Shown here one piece after another: positions 7,809 to 17,101 of a stretch of 64,000 bases of DNA (positions within the stretch are counted from its first letter, which is position 1; each line of letters begins with the position of its first letter). The notes under the pieces are model-generated. The model was not told the DNA's origin, did not search any database, and saw nothing but the letters and a program-made list of their open reading frames with translations. Source of the DNA: Streptomyces sp. NBC_01451 (GTDB lineage Bacteria > Actinomycetota > Actinomycetes > Streptomycetales > Streptomycetaceae). Both the position numbers and the translations under genes were made by a program. The DNA is taken from assembly GCF_036227485.1 (NCBI RefSeq), contig NZ_CP109479.1, forward strand, positions 6,324,001 to 6,388,000. Reading direction: 5' to 3'.

Positions 7809-9058
7809 GAGGATGGGGCTCCCTGAGGTGACGGGGACGGGGACGAGGACGAGGACGGCGATGGCGATGGCGATGGCGATGGGGATGGGGATGGGGATGG
7901 GGATGGGCGCGTCGACGGGGACGGGGACGGATTCATGGCGGGGGTGATCGCCGCGTACACGTCCATGAGCTGGGCGGCGCTGCGGGTGATGTCGTAGTGG
8001 TGGGCGGCGGCCGGGGGCGTGCGGTCCTGTGGTCCCAGCGCGCGGGCCTCGGCGAGGGCGCGTGCGAAGGAGTCCGCGCCCCCGGGAACGCGCCGGGCGC
8101 TCGCGGCGGACTCCGGGGGCAGGTCCTCGACCGCCGGGCAGGAGACGTACCGGACGGGCAGCCCGGCGGCCAGTGCCTCCACGACCGCGAGACCGAAGGC
8201 CTCCTCCGGGCACGGGGAGGCGAGCACGTCCATCGCGGAGGTGAGGGAGGGCAGGTCGGGGCCGGGGGTGCCGTCCGGTACGCAGGGCCGCTCACCGGTG
8301 AACAGCACCCGGTCGGCCACGCCCGCCTCGTTCGCGGTGCGCCGCAGGACCTGCTCCTCGGGGCCGCCGCCGACGAGCAACAGCCAGTAGTCGTCGGGGA
8401 GTTGGGCCAGGGCTTCGATGAGGTCGGCGAAGCGCTTGCCCGCTGCGAGCCGTCCGACACCGCCGACGACGTACGCCCCCTCGGGCAGCCCGAGGCGCTC
8501 GCGGGTGCGCTGCCGGGCGACCGGGTCGAAGCGGAAGCGGGTCAGGTCGATGCCGTTGGGGACGACCTCGATCCGGGGCGCCGGCACCCCCCAGCGGCTC
8601 AGCCGCTCGGCGACCGTGGGGGACACGGCGACGGTGGTGCGGCCGAGCCGTTCGCCGGCGAGATACAGCGCGCGGACCCCGGCGGTCAGCCGCCGCCCCT
8701 CCATCTGGGAGTCGCCGAGGGAGTGTTCGGTGGCGACGATCGCCCGTACGCCCGCGAGCCGGGCGGCGATCCTGCCGTACACGCAGGCCCGGTAGAGGTG
8801 CGTGTGCACGAGGTCGTAGCCGCCCGAGCGGATGACGTTCACCAGACGGGGCAGGGCGGCGAGGTCCCGGTTGCCGGCCATGCCGAGGTGGACGACCCGG
8901 ACGCCGTCGGCGACCAGACCGTCGGCGACGGAGCCCGGGTTGGTGAGCGTCACGACATCGCAGTCGACCGGCAGGTGCCGCAGCAGCAGCCTGAGTTGCT
9001 GCTCGGCGCCGCCGACCCCGAGGCCGGTGATGATGTGCAGGGCCTTCACCGTCGTCAC
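7805..9058 (-). CDS. Glycosyltransferase (GT4 type) with Ser-Pro repeat tail
   Basis: This 417-residue GT-B enzyme has an N-terminal GLGVGGAEQQLRLLL acceptor loop, a C-terminal domain beginning VVGGVGRLAAGKRFADL, and the EX7E-type segment PEEAFGLAVVEALAAG. It should transfer a sugar from an NDP-sugar to the lipid-linked exopolysaccharide repeat unit. Start GTG 9058 overlaps the deacetylase stop (GTGA). The last 45 residues are an SPSP array encoded by a 6-bp DNA repeat, unusual for this family and probably a disordered tail. Confidence 0.9.
   Translation of the reverse strand: MTTVKALHIITGLGVGGAEQQLRLLLRHLPVDCDVVTLTNPGSVADGLVADGVRVVHLGMAGNRDLAALPRLVNVIRSGGYDLVHTHLYRACVYGRIAARLAGVRAIVATEHSLGDSQMEGRRLTAGVRALYLAGERLGRTTVAVSPTVAERLSRWGVPAPRIEVVPNGIDLTRFRFDPVARQRTRERLGLPEGAYVVGGVGRLAAGKRFADLIEALAQLPDDYWLLLVGGGPEEQVLRRTANEAGVADRVLFTGERPCVPDGTPGPDLPSLTSAMDVLASPCPEEAFGLAVVEALAAGLPVRYVSCPAVEDLPPESAASARRVPGGADSFARALAEARALGPQDRTPPAAAHHYDITRSAAQLMDVYAAITPAMNPSPSPSTRPSPSPSPSPSPSPSPSPSSSSSPSPSPQGAPSS
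7831..7930. repeat. Hexanucleotide tandem repeat within glycosyltransferase 3' end
   Basis: On the plus strand this reads as runs of GGGGAC, GATGGC and GGGGAT units. On the minus strand it encodes the Ser-Pro tail of the glycosyltransferase. The period is 6 bp, so copy-number change stays in frame. Confidence 0.85.
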
Positions 9059-9855
9059 GCCCCCTCGACCGGCCGGCGCCGCAGCCGGTGCAGCCGGTAC
9101 TTGAGTTGCAGGCGTACGGGGGTGTCGTTCTCGCCGATGTGGACGCGGGGGAGGACATGGACGCCGTTGAGCGGGCCCGGGTCGATCGCGCAGCCGTATC
9201 CGTAACCGGCCGCCTTCACGGCGTCGGCCGCCCGCTGGTCGACGGTCCCGTACGGATAGCAGAACCCCTCGACCGGAGCACCGCTCAACTCCGAGAGCAC
9301 CGCTCTGCTTTCGGCGACCTCGGCGTGCAGCAGCTCGTCGTCCGCCTTCGTCAGATCGACGTGCGTCAGTCCGTGCGAGCCGATCTCCACCCCGGCCCCG
9401 GCGGCGGCACGGATGCCCTCCGCCGTCAGCAGTGGCTTGCGCGGGCCCAGCGGATCCCACGCGTTCTCCCCGCCGAGCCGCCCCGGCAGCACGAACAGGG
9501 TCGCGCCGCACTGCCAACGCTCCAGCACCGGAAGGGCGTTGGTGAGGAAGTCGGCGTACCCGTCGTCGAAGGTGAGCCCGACGAGCCCGCGCCCCGCGCC
9601 CCGGGAACGGGCGGCGAGCAGCTCGGCCACGCCCACACCGCGCAGCCCGCGCCGGTGCAGCCACCGCAACTGGGCGTCGAGGCGCTCCGGCGTGACCGTG
9701 ACGCGGTACGGGTCGTCCGAGCAGTCGCCCACCGAGTGGTACATCGCCACCCAGGGCACGGAACCCGGGCGAGGGGCTCTTCGGCCACGGTCAGCGGACC
9801 CGGTCGCGGCGGCGGGGACGGGGGCGGGCGTGGGAGCGGGCGCGCTTGCGGGCAT
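9055..9855 (-). CDS. Polysaccharide deacetylase (CE4/NodB)
   Basis: This 266-residue protein has a NodB homology domain: MYHSVGD, LTFDDGYADF (catalytic base and metal Asp) and GSHGLTH (metal-binding His-x3-His), then CYPYGTVD. It removes N-acetyl groups from an amino-sugar polymer. No clear signal peptide is visible; the N-terminal 30 residues are Pro/Ala-rich, so it may act on lipid-linked precursors or be exported unconventionally. ATG 9855 has GAAGG seven bases upstream, supporting this start even though it overlaps the 3' end of the flippase gene by 65 bp. A GTG before PWVAMYHS is a weaker alternative. Confidence 0.85.
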   Translation of the reverse strand: MPASAPAPTPAPVPAAATGSADRGRRAPRPGSVPWVAMYHSVGDCSDDPYRVTVTPERLDAQLRWLHRRGLRGVGVAELLAARSRGAGRGLVGLTFDDGYADFLTNALPVLERWQCGATLFVLPGRLGGENAWDPLGPRKPLLTAEGIRAAAGAGVEIGSHGLTHVDLTKADDELLHAEVAESRAVLSELSGAPVEGFCYPYGTVDQRAADAVKAAGYGYGCAIDPGPLNGVHVLPRVHIGENDTPVRLQLKYRLHRLRRRPVEGA

Positions 9856-11587
9856 GCGGAAGCCTTCGGGTCATGGAGCGTACGGAACTGAGTGCGAGGA
9901 CGAAGCTCTGCACGGCCTGGGCCCGCATGAGCCGGCCGAGCAGGAAGTAGACGACGGTGACGGTCGCCGTACCGGCGGCGAGTCCCGTCAGGGGCCCGTC
10001 GATCCGGCTGGTCACGAACGCCCCCGCGGCCGTCGCGCACACCGCGGCGCGCACCGGCTTGCTCAGCTCGGCCAGCACCTGACGGGTCCGGATGGGCACA
10101 CTGCGCGGGCCCATGCCGTACAGCAGCAGGGCGGCCGACAGGGTGATCCCGGCGGCGTTGGCGGCGGCGATCCCGCACACCCCCCACGGGCCGACCGTCC
10201 ACGCGCCGATCCACGAGGTCGCGACGATGCCCGCGGCCATCGCGGCCAGCGGATACCAGGTCGGCCGGTTCGAGGAGAAGTACGACCGGACGAGCGCGCC
10301 GACCAGCGTGTGCCCGAGCAGCCCGACCGCGTACACACGCATCACGGTGGCCGTCGCCTCGGTGTCCCGGGAGGTGAACGCGCCCCGCTGGAAGAGGAGT
10401 TCGATGACCTGCGGCGCACAGGCGATCACCGAGGCCGCGCCGAGCAGCACCACCCACGCGGCCAGCGCGATGTCCCGCTCCACCCGGCTGCGGGCCCGCT
10501 CGGTGTCGCCCTCCGCGATGGCCTGCGCGACCACCGGGAAGGTGACCGTGCACAGCATCAGCGACAGCGTCATCGGGATCTGCGCCACCTTCTGCGCGTA
10601 GTTCAGGTGCGAGATGGCCCCGGCGGGGAGGGTGGAGGCGAGGAAACGCTCGATGAGCACCTGCGACTGCCGGGTCAGCGCGAACAGCAGCACGGGCGCG
10701 ACGAGCGCGAACGCCATCGGCGCGGCGGACGTCTCCTCCACCACGATCTCGTCCGGCACGGCCGACCGGCGCCGCCGCAACTGCCTCAGAACAGAAGGGA
10801 GTTGGGTTACGACCATCAAGGCGCCGCCCACCGCGACCCCGGCCGCCGCCGAGCGCACCCCCCAGCGCCCGCCCAGCACGAACATCGCCGTGATGATGCC
10901 GGTGTTGTAGGCCACGTAGATCGCCGCCGGGGCCAGGAACCGCCGGTGCGCGCGCAGGGCCGCGCTGCAGTACCCGGCGAGGCCGAAGCTGAGGACGCAG
11001 GTGGCGGTGAGGCGGGTGCAGTCGATGGCGAGCGACGGGTCGGGCAGACCGGGGGCGAGTGCCTCGACCAGGTAGGGAGCGGTGGCGATCAGCAGCGCGC
11101 CGACCGCCGTGAACGCCAGCGCCAGCCGGGGCAGCGTCGTGGCGACCAGCGCCCGCACCGGATCGCCCGGGGCACCCTGGGCGCGGCGGGCCAGCGCCAT
11201 GCTGAACGCCGGGATCAGGACGAAGGCCAGCCCGTCCTCGATGAGCAGCGTCGCCGCGAACTCCGGCACGGTCCACGCGACCAGGAAGGCGTCCGTGTCA
11301 CTGCCGGCCCCGAACAGCCGGGCCAGCGACTGGTCCCGGACCAGCCCGAGCAGCGCGCCCGCGACCGAGAGGACGGCCGTGACGAGCGTGGCCTTGGCGA
11401 GGAACTTCCGGGATACGGGGGCGAGTTCGGCGGGATCGCCACCGGCGTTGTCGGCATGGCCGGCGTTGCCGTCGTCGTGTTCCCCCTCGTCTCCGCTTCC
11501 CGGTCCCTTCGCGACCGGTGCGGCGGCGCGTGCCGCGGGCAGCGTCACCCTGGTCTCTCCCTCTGTCCGAGGAGGCGTCGCGTTCAT
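9791..11587 (-). CDS. MurJ/Wzx-type lipid-linked oligosaccharide flippase
   Basis: This 598-residue polytopic membrane protein of the MVIN/MurJ (MOP) superfamily has about 14 predicted helices. It begins with a hydrophilic, acidic N-terminal segment of about 65 residues, then FLAKATLVTAVLSVAGALLG, then MurJ-like GLVRDQSLARLFGAGSDTDAF. The C-terminus is highly basic. Its place between a Wzy-like polymerase and a glycosyltransferase argues for export of the lipid-linked exopolysaccharide repeat unit rather than housekeeping lipid II flipping. The start at 11587 overlaps the polymerase stop (ATGA); the 3' end overlaps the deacetylase gene by 65 bp. Confidence 0.85.
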   Translation of the reverse strand: MNATPPRTEGETRVTLPAARAAAPVAKGPGSGDEGEHDDGNAGHADNAGGDPAELAPVSRKFLAKATLVTAVLSVAGALLGLVRDQSLARLFGAGSDTDAFLVAWTVPEFAATLLIEDGLAFVLIPAFSMALARRAQGAPGDPVRALVATTLPRLALAFTAVGALLIATAPYLVEALAPGLPDPSLAIDCTRLTATCVLSFGLAGYCSAALRAHRRFLAPAAIYVAYNTGIITAMFVLGGRWGVRSAAAGVAVGGALMVVTQLPSVLRQLRRRRSAVPDEIVVEETSAAPMAFALVAPVLLFALTRQSQVLIERFLASTLPAGAISHLNYAQKVAQIPMTLSLMLCTVTFPVVAQAIAEGDTERARSRVERDIALAAWVVLLGAASVIACAPQVIELLFQRGAFTSRDTEATATVMRVYAVGLLGHTLVGALVRSYFSSNRPTWYPLAAMAAGIVATSWIGAWTVGPWGVCGIAAANAAGITLSAALLLYGMGPRSVPIRTRQVLAELSKPVRAAVCATAAGAFVTSRIDGPLTGLAAGTATVTVVYFLLGRLMRAQAVQSFVLALSSVRSMTRRLPHARKRARSHARPRPRRRDRVR

Positions 11588-12930
11588 CGCGCCGAGGCCT
11601 CGGGCATGTCGTCGCCGCCGACGAGGGCCCACCAGGCGACGAGCCCGAAGGCGACGGCGGTCAGTACGGTCGCGGGCCCGCCGATGTCGGCGTACAGGAA
11701 GTCGATCAGCTGCCAGATCAGCAGCCCGCAGGCGGCGAGAGCGCAGTCCAGGCCGCCGGACGCCGACCGCCGGGCCCGCACCAGCCCCCGCAGGCCGCAC
11801 GCCAGCAGTGCCAGCCAGCTGCCGCCGAGGGCCAGCAGCCCGACGAGGCCCTGCTCGCTCAGCACCAGCAGGTACATGTTGTGCGGGGAAAGCAGCGGCT
11901 GTTTGCGGAAGGCGGCGCCCGCTCCCTCCGTGTCGCTGCCGGAGGACAGGGCCAACGAGGCGTGTCCGTCCCGGTGTTCGGGGAAACCCTTCAACCCGAC
12001 TCCGGTGAGCGGGTGTTCGCGCCACATGTCGGTCGCCGCCGCCCACATCGTGTACCGGTCGGTGACCGACTGGTCCGGGGCGTCGGTGACCTGGCCGATG
12101 CTGCTGATCCGCTCCTGGAGCATCGCCGAACCGAGGCCGAGGCCGCCGACCAGGATCACCGCCGAGGCGGTCACCACCGCGGCCACCTTCAGCGCGCGCC
12201 GCATCCCGGCCAGCATCAGCTGCAGCGCGCAGGCCGCCGCCGTGGCGATCCAGGCGCCCCGGCTGAAGGAGACGGCGAGCGGGGCGAGGAGCACCAGGGT
12301 GCACCCGGCGGCGACGGCCCGCTGCCGGGCGGCGGTCGCCCCGAGGGCCAGCCCCAGCGCGCACATCAGCCCGAAGGCCACCACGGTCGCCATGCCCATC
12401 ACGTCGGCGGGCCCGAAGGTGCCCACCGCCCGGATCTCCTCGCCCTGGTAGGAGGCACCGGTCCCGGTCGCGAACTGGTGCACCCCGACCGCCCCCTGGA
12501 ACAGGGCGAACCCGACGAACGCCCAGGCCAGCATCCGGAAGTCGCGCCGGTTCCGGACCAGCAGCAGCACGGACGCCGGGACCAGCACGAAGATCTGGAG
12601 GTAGCGCCCCAGGCCCCCGATCCCGGCCGCGGGCGAGGACGCCCCGACGGCCGCGACGGCCAGCCCGACCACCGGCATCCCGAGCACCACGGCGGCCGTC
12701 CGGGACAGGGGGCGCCGCCGCTCCCGTACGACCCGGATCGCGCAGTGGAGGACCACCAGCCCGGAGACGGCGTCGGCCGGGGTCGCGCCGCCGTCGGTGC
12801 CCTGCGCGGCCGGCAGTGCGAGCAGGGCGATCACCAGGATCACGGGCAGGAGCGGAGCGAAGGACGCGACGTGTCCGACGTACGGGAAGGGCTGTCGGCG
12901 CGGCAACGTCAGCGTGGGGCTGTGGCTCAC
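11584..12930 (-). CDS. O-antigen ligase/Wzy-like polysaccharide polymerase
   Basis: This 448-residue membrane protein has about 11-12 hydrophobic helices and a large extracytoplasmic loop (about residues 270-345) containing HPLTGVGLKGFPEH and SPHNMYLLVLSEQG, the conserved Wzy_C/O-antigen-ligase signature with its catalytic His. It should polymerise undecaprenyl-linked repeat units outside the membrane. Start GTG 12930 lies five bases after the stop of the glycosylphosphotransferase gene. It works with the flippase, the Wzz-like protein and the initiating transferase in the same operon. Confidence 0.88.
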   Translation of the reverse strand: MSHSPTLTLPRRQPFPYVGHVASFAPLLPVILVIALLALPAAQGTDGGATPADAVSGLVVLHCAIRVVRERRRPLSRTAAVVLGMPVVGLAVAAVGASSPAAGIGGLGRYLQIFVLVPASVLLLVRNRRDFRMLAWAFVGFALFQGAVGVHQFATGTGASYQGEEIRAVGTFGPADVMGMATVVAFGLMCALGLALGATAARQRAVAAGCTLVLLAPLAVSFSRGAWIATAAACALQLMLAGMRRALKVAAVVTASAVILVGGLGLGSAMLQERISSIGQVTDAPDQSVTDRYTMWAAATDMWREHPLTGVGLKGFPEHRDGHASLALSSGSDTEGAGAAFRKQPLLSPHNMYLLVLSEQGLVGLLALGGSWLALLACGLRGLVRARRSASGGLDCALAACGLLIWQLIDFLYADIGGPATVLTAVAFGLVAWWALVGGDDMPEASAR

Positions 12931-12935
12931 TGCGC

Positions 12936-14384
12936 TCAGCTTCCTGTCGGGCGGACGAGCGTGGCGGCGGTGCGCAGCAGGATGCAGATGTCCTGCCACA
13001 GCGACCAGTTGTCGATGTAGGCGTTGTCGAACCGGCAGCGGTCCTCGATCGAGGTGTCGCCGCGCAGCCCGTGGATCTGGGCGAGCCCGGTGATCCCGGT
13101 CTGCATCCGGTGGCGGGCCGCGTAGCCGGGGTAGGTCTGGCTGAACTTGCCCACGAAGTAAGGGCGTTCGGGCCTCGGTCCGACCAGGCTCATGTCGCCC
13201 CAGAGGACGTTCCACAGCTGGAGGAGCTCGTCCAGCGAGGTGCGGCGCAGGAGGCGGCAGAACCAGTTCATGCGCTGCTCGTCGGCGACGCTCCAGCGGG
13301 TCGCCGACTCCATCTCGTCGACCGGGCGGTGGGTGCGGAACTTGAGGAGGGTGAAGGGGCGCCCGTCCAGGCCGATGCGTTCCTGCCTGAAGACCACGCC
13401 CCGTCCGCCGGTCAGCCGCAGCACCACCGCGCAGAGCAGCAGCAGCGGCGACACCAGCAGGAGCAGGGTGCCCGAGACCAGGACGTCGAGCAGCCGCTTG
13501 CCGAGGCTGCCCGGCCGGTCCGGCACCATCGCGAGCCGCCGGCAGGAGAACCCGGCGAGCCGTTCGGCGCTCTCGTACGAGGGCGACTCGGCGTCGATCT
13601 CCCACACCGTGCAGCCCGACTCCGCCAACGCCCGCAGCAGCGGCCCCTGTTCGGCCCGTACGGAGGGATGGACGGCGAGCACGGTCCGGACGCCGTTCTG
13701 GATCAGCGCCCGCTGGACCTCCTCGCCGGTGGTCAGCACGGGCAGGCCCGCCCCGCCGTCCGGATGGTCGGTGACGAGCCCCACCGGCCGTACCCCGCAC
13801 GCCGGGTGGCGCAGGAACGCGGCGGCCACGCGCCGCGCGGTGCCGGCCGGGCCGATGACGAGGGCCGTGTGCGGGCGGCGCAGCAGCGCCCGGCGCCGCC
13901 GCCAGTGGACGGTCGCGCGGCCCGCCGCGCTGGCCGACGCCTGTAGCGCGCAGCCCAGGACGATGGTCCGCGCGGACAGCGCGTCGGCGGACGCGTACGC
14001 CCCGATGACGGCGGCCAGGGTCAGCCAGCCCATCGCGATCCGGCCGCAGACGGCGGGCAGTTCGTCGAGGAACGCGGGCACGGAATCGGGCCGGTAGAGC
14101 GAGGCGCGCGTGTTCAGCACGACCACACCGAGCAGCAGCGCGCCGACGAGGACGGGGTGCCGCTGGGGCTCGGTCAGTGCCAGGACGCCGAGCAGGGCGG
14201 CGACGCTGTCGACGGCGAGCAGCGGCAGCGGGGAGGCAGGCCGGGGCGCGGGGCGCCGCCCGGCCGGGAATCTGAAGCCGCCCGCCGACCCGCGGTGCGG
14301 GATGACCGAGACGGCCGACACTGACGAGAATCCGTGCTCCCGAGGCCCTCCGCCGGGGGAGGGGACGGTACTTTCCGCAGTCAC
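12936..14384 (-). CDS. Polyprenyl-phosphate sugar-1-phosphate transferase (WbaP/WcaJ type)
   Basis: This 482-residue protein starts exopolysaccharide synthesis by moving a hexose-1-phosphate onto undecaprenyl phosphate. The N-terminal half has four or five membrane helices and a CoA-binding-like domain. The C-terminal catalytic domain shows KRLLDVLVSGTLLLL, VFRQERIGLDGRPF, LKFRTHRP, RRTSLDELLQLWNVLWGDMS, LVGPRPERP and GITGLAQIHGLRGDTS, all diagnostic of bacterial sugar transferases. Start GTG 14384 overlaps the upstream glycosyltransferase stop (GTGA). Confidence 0.93.
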   Translation of the reverse strand: MTAESTVPSPGGGPREHGFSSVSAVSVIPHRGSAGGFRFPAGRRPAPRPASPLPLLAVDSVAALLGVLALTEPQRHPVLVGALLLGVVVLNTRASLYRPDSVPAFLDELPAVCGRIAMGWLTLAAVIGAYASADALSARTIVLGCALQASASAAGRATVHWRRRRALLRRPHTALVIGPAGTARRVAAAFLRHPACGVRPVGLVTDHPDGGAGLPVLTTGEEVQRALIQNGVRTVLAVHPSVRAEQGPLLRALAESGCTVWEIDAESPSYESAERLAGFSCRRLAMVPDRPGSLGKRLLDVLVSGTLLLLVSPLLLLCAVVLRLTGGRGVVFRQERIGLDGRPFTLLKFRTHRPVDEMESATRWSVADEQRMNWFCRLLRRTSLDELLQLWNVLWGDMSLVGPRPERPYFVGKFSQTYPGYAARHRMQTGITGLAQIHGLRGDTSIEDRCRFDNAYIDNWSLWQDICILLRTAATLVRPTGS

Positions 14385-15562
14385 GAGTGGATGGACTCCC
14401 TGTACTCGGCGCGCACGGGCCGCACGGCGTGCGCGGTGATCAGCTCGCGGTACACGCCCGCGACGGCCTCGGCACAGTGCCGTACGTCGTGCGCGGACAG
14501 GACGTGCCGGCGTCCCAGTTGCCCCAGCGACTCACGCAGCGGGGGGTCGAGCAGCAGTTCGGAGACGGTCCCGGCCAGTGCGGCCGGGTTCTCGGCCGGC
14601 ACCAGACAGCGCGGGGCGAGAGCGGCGGGCAGACTCTCCCGCCCGCCGTCCACGTCGGTGACGACCACCGGCCGCCCGCAGCCCATCGCCTCCAGCGGCG
14701 CCAGCGCCATGCCCTCCCACCGCGAGGGCAGGACGACCAGATCGGCGGCCCGGTACCAGGGGACGGCATCGGTGACGGCCCCCGCGAACAGCACGGAGTC
14801 GGGGGCGAGATCCCGCAGCCGCCGCGCTTCCGGACCGTCCCCGACGAGCACCAGCCGCGCCCCCGGCACCCGCCGCGCGACCTCGTCCCACGCCCGGAGC
14901 AGCACGTCCTGCCCCTTCTGCCGGCACAGCCGCCCCACACACACGACCAGCGGGGCGGCCGGATCGACCTCCGCGAGCAGCGGAATCCCGGCCCGTACGG
15001 AGTCCACGGGAGCCGGGCGGAAGCGCTCCGTGTCGATCCCGTTCGGGATCACCCGCCACTGCCCGGCGATCCCGGCACGCACCCCGGTCGCCCGTTCGGC
15101 GTCGCTCACACACACCACGCGGGAGGCCCAACGCGCTCCCCACCGCTCCCACTTGAGCGCCAGCGCGGCGGTGGGCCCGCCGACCGCCTCGAACGACCAG
15201 GCGTGCGGCTGGAACACCGTAGCCACCCGCCCGCGTACCGCCAGCCGGGCGGCGAGCCCGGCCTTCGCGCTGTGCGCGTGCACGACATCCGGCCGCACCG
15301 CCCCGATCACCCGCCGAAGCCGCCGCACCTCCCCGACGAGCGAGGGCCCCGGCGAGCGGGTCGCCTGCCAGGGGTGCACGTCGGCGCCGAGCGCACGCAG
15401 CCGCGCGGCGAGGTCACCGCCGTCCGGGCAGGCGACCGTGACGTGCAGACCGGCGGCGAGCTGGGCCCGCGCCAGGTCCGTCACGACCCGGGGCGCCCCG
15501 CCGTCCACCGGCTGGGTGACGTGCAGGACCCGTGGCCCTGGGTCCGGTGCGATCAGTTGCAT
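14381..15562 (-). CDS. Glycosyltransferase family 4
   Basis: This 393-residue GT-B enzyme has the acceptor motif VTQPVDGGAPRVVTDLAR, PDVVHAHSAKAG, the domain linker NGIDTERF and the C-terminal VCVGRLCRQKGQDVLLRAW. WEGMALAPLEAMGCGRPVVV supplies the EX7E motif for the NDP-sugar. It probably adds the second sugar to the lipid carrier charged by the downstream transferase. It is the first glycosyltransferase of the operon, 45 bp downstream of the secreted-protein gene. Confidence 0.9.
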   Translation of the reverse strand: MQLIAPDPGPRVLHVTQPVDGGAPRVVTDLARAQLAAGLHVTVACPDGGDLAARLRALGADVHPWQATRSPGPSLVGEVRRLRRVIGAVRPDVVHAHSAKAGLAARLAVRGRVATVFQPHAWSFEAVGGPTAALALKWERWGARWASRVVCVSDAERATGVRAGIAGQWRVIPNGIDTERFRPAPVDSVRAGIPLLAEVDPAAPLVVCVGRLCRQKGQDVLLRAWDEVARRVPGARLVLVGDGPEARRLRDLAPDSVLFAGAVTDAVPWYRAADLVVLPSRWEGMALAPLEAMGCGRPVVVTDVDGGRESLPAALAPRCLVPAENPAALAGTVSELLLDPPLRESLGQLGRRHVLSAHDVRHCAEAVAGVYRELITAHAVRPVRAEYRESIHS

Positions 15563-15607
15563 GCGCGGTTTCCTCGCTCACGGGTGGCGGTGCCGGACGC
15601 ACCTCGG

Positions 15608-16732
15608 CTACTGCCGGGCGTCGACGGCCACGAAAAGTGCGCCGGCCCACGCCGCGTCCCGCTGGCAAACGAGCCGGAAGGCCAGCTGGTCACCACCGCG
15701 CCGCAGCGCCGTACCCAGTTCGAACACGTCGGAGTCGTAGCCGAGGGTGTTCGCGTAGGCCGGAACACGCTCCGAGACGGCTCCGCCGATCGTGGAATTC
15801 AGCACGTCGCCGAGGGGGTTGGCCGCGTCTCCCAGCGCGGTCGTGCGCCCTGCGGCGGACACCGTCAGGGAGTCTCCGGCGCTGCCGCGGTCCCCGTTGT
15901 AGGCGACCAGGCCCGCGCGCCCGTTCGCGCCCGCCGGGAACTTCAGTTCGGCCGATCGGACCAACGTGCCATCACCCTTTCGGTCCCCCAGCGCGTCGAA
16001 TCCGTCCCACAGGACGAGGTGCCGCAGCGGCTCCGCCGCGTTCTCGTACGCCACGACCAGCGTCCAGCCGCCCCACGCCCCGGCTGCCGACCTCCCCATG
16101 GCCACATTGACCTGCGCGACCGTGTACAGCCCCGAACCGCTGTCCCGGACGAGCTCGGTGACATCGGCGGAGGCCTGGAACGCGTCGGCGCCGTGCGCCA
16201 CCCGGTGCCCGACGACCGAGTCCGCGAGCAGCTCCTTGTACTGGCCGCCGGGCTCGGCGATCAGCACCCGCCCGTTGTCCTTCGGCGGCTTCTGCTCCCC
16301 GACCTTGAGGTTTCCGCCCCAGTACAGCCGCGCGTACGAGACCTTGCCGCCCTGCGGCACCCGGACCTCCGCGCGACTGGAGTTGTACGTGTTCGGGTCG
16401 CTGTCGACGTCGACGTAGAACATGTCCAGGTCGCCGTTGACCGCCGCCCTGGCGCCGCCCGTTGCCGGCACCAGGCGCTCGCCCCTGCGGATGCCCGCGC
16501 AGGTCCCGAGGGTGGCGCGGCAGCTGATGGACGCGTTGGCCGCGCGGACGATCCCGCCGTGCTGGAGGGCGCGGTACCGCTGGGTGAACGCGAGGCGCTC
16601 CGACTCCTTGCCGGGTTCCCGGCCGACGGGCGGCGCGGCGGTCGCCGCCGTACCTCCCGGAGTCCAGATCGCGGCGAGGGCAAAGACGCCCACCATCGCA
16701 CGGCGCAGCGGAAGACCCGGGGAAACAGACAT
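15608..16732 (-). CDS. Secreted protein of unknown function heading the exopolysaccharide operon
   Basis: This 374-residue protein has a signal peptide (about 1-32, ending ATAA) and a mature beta-rich domain. Visible landmarks are DMFYVDVDSDPNTYNSS, ARLYWGGNL, ADVTELV, WGGWTLVVAYEN, LWDGFD and the C-terminal ANTLGYDSDVFEL. The pattern resembles the N-terminal domain of large actinobacterial DUF11-repeat surface proteins, here as a stand-alone module; the only cysteines are ISCR, GTCAG and LVCQR. It may be a cell-surface partner of the polysaccharide. No catalytic motif is obvious. It has its own upstream region of 369 bp. Confidence 0.7.
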   Translation of the reverse strand: MSVSPGLPLRRAMVGVFALAAIWTPGGTAATAAPPVGREPGKESERLAFTQRYRALQHGGIVRAANASISCRATLGTCAGIRRGERLVPATGGARAAVNGDLDMFYVDVDSDPNTYNSSRAEVRVPQGGKVSYARLYWGGNLKVGEQKPPKDNGRVLIAEPGGQYKELLADSVVGHRVAHGADAFQASADVTELVRDSGSGLYTVAQVNVAMGRSAAGAWGGWTLVVAYENAAEPLRHLVLWDGFDALGDRKGDGTLVRSAELKFPAGANGRAGLVAYNGDRGSAGDSLTVSAAGRTTALGDAANPLGDVLNSTIGGAVSERVPAYANTLGYDSDVFELGTALRRGGDQLAFRLVCQRDAAWAGALFVAVDARQ

Positions 16733-17015
16733 GACCGGCGTTGCCCTTTCGGGGAAAGGTCGGGGAAAAGTCGGGAGCAGGTTGAGAAAGGGGTCGTGGA
16801 CCGATGGACGGAAAATCTGGAGACCTCTTCTGTGCCGCGGACGCCCCGGCCTGTTTCGCGCGACGGATTCGGGGTGGCGGTCGACCTTTTGGGCGGCTCC
16901 GGGGCGGCTGGCAGAAGGTGAGTCACTCTAGCCGCTATGCGTATTTATTGGTGATTCATGGCGACTGTGTCGTAATCGTGCAGCCGAGCGATTCGAGAGA
17001 TCACCCCATTGGCGG
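16733..17015. other. Divergent intergenic region
   Basis: No convincing gene lies between the secreted-protein gene (minus) and the chaplin (plus). The stretch carries the promoter and ribosome site of the minus-strand gene and an AT-rich island around 16930-16970. The chaplin promoter is listed separately. Confidence 0.5.
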
Positions 17016-17043
17016 CACAACCCGGGCGCGTGCCACGCGTTGA
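17016..17043 (+). promoter_or_regulatory. Candidate BldN-type chaplin promoter
   Basis: CACAAC (17016-17021), a 16-bp spacer and a perfect CGTTGA -10 (17038-17043) resemble the sigma-BldN consensus CGTAAC-N16-CGTTGA used by chaplin and rodlin genes. It would start transcription about 50 bp upstream of the chaplin ATG. Confidence 0.55.
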
Positions 17044-17101
17044 CACAGCGCCGGGCATCCCCGCCCGGCTGTTTGTGACAACTCCCAAGGAGCACTTCTC
17101 C

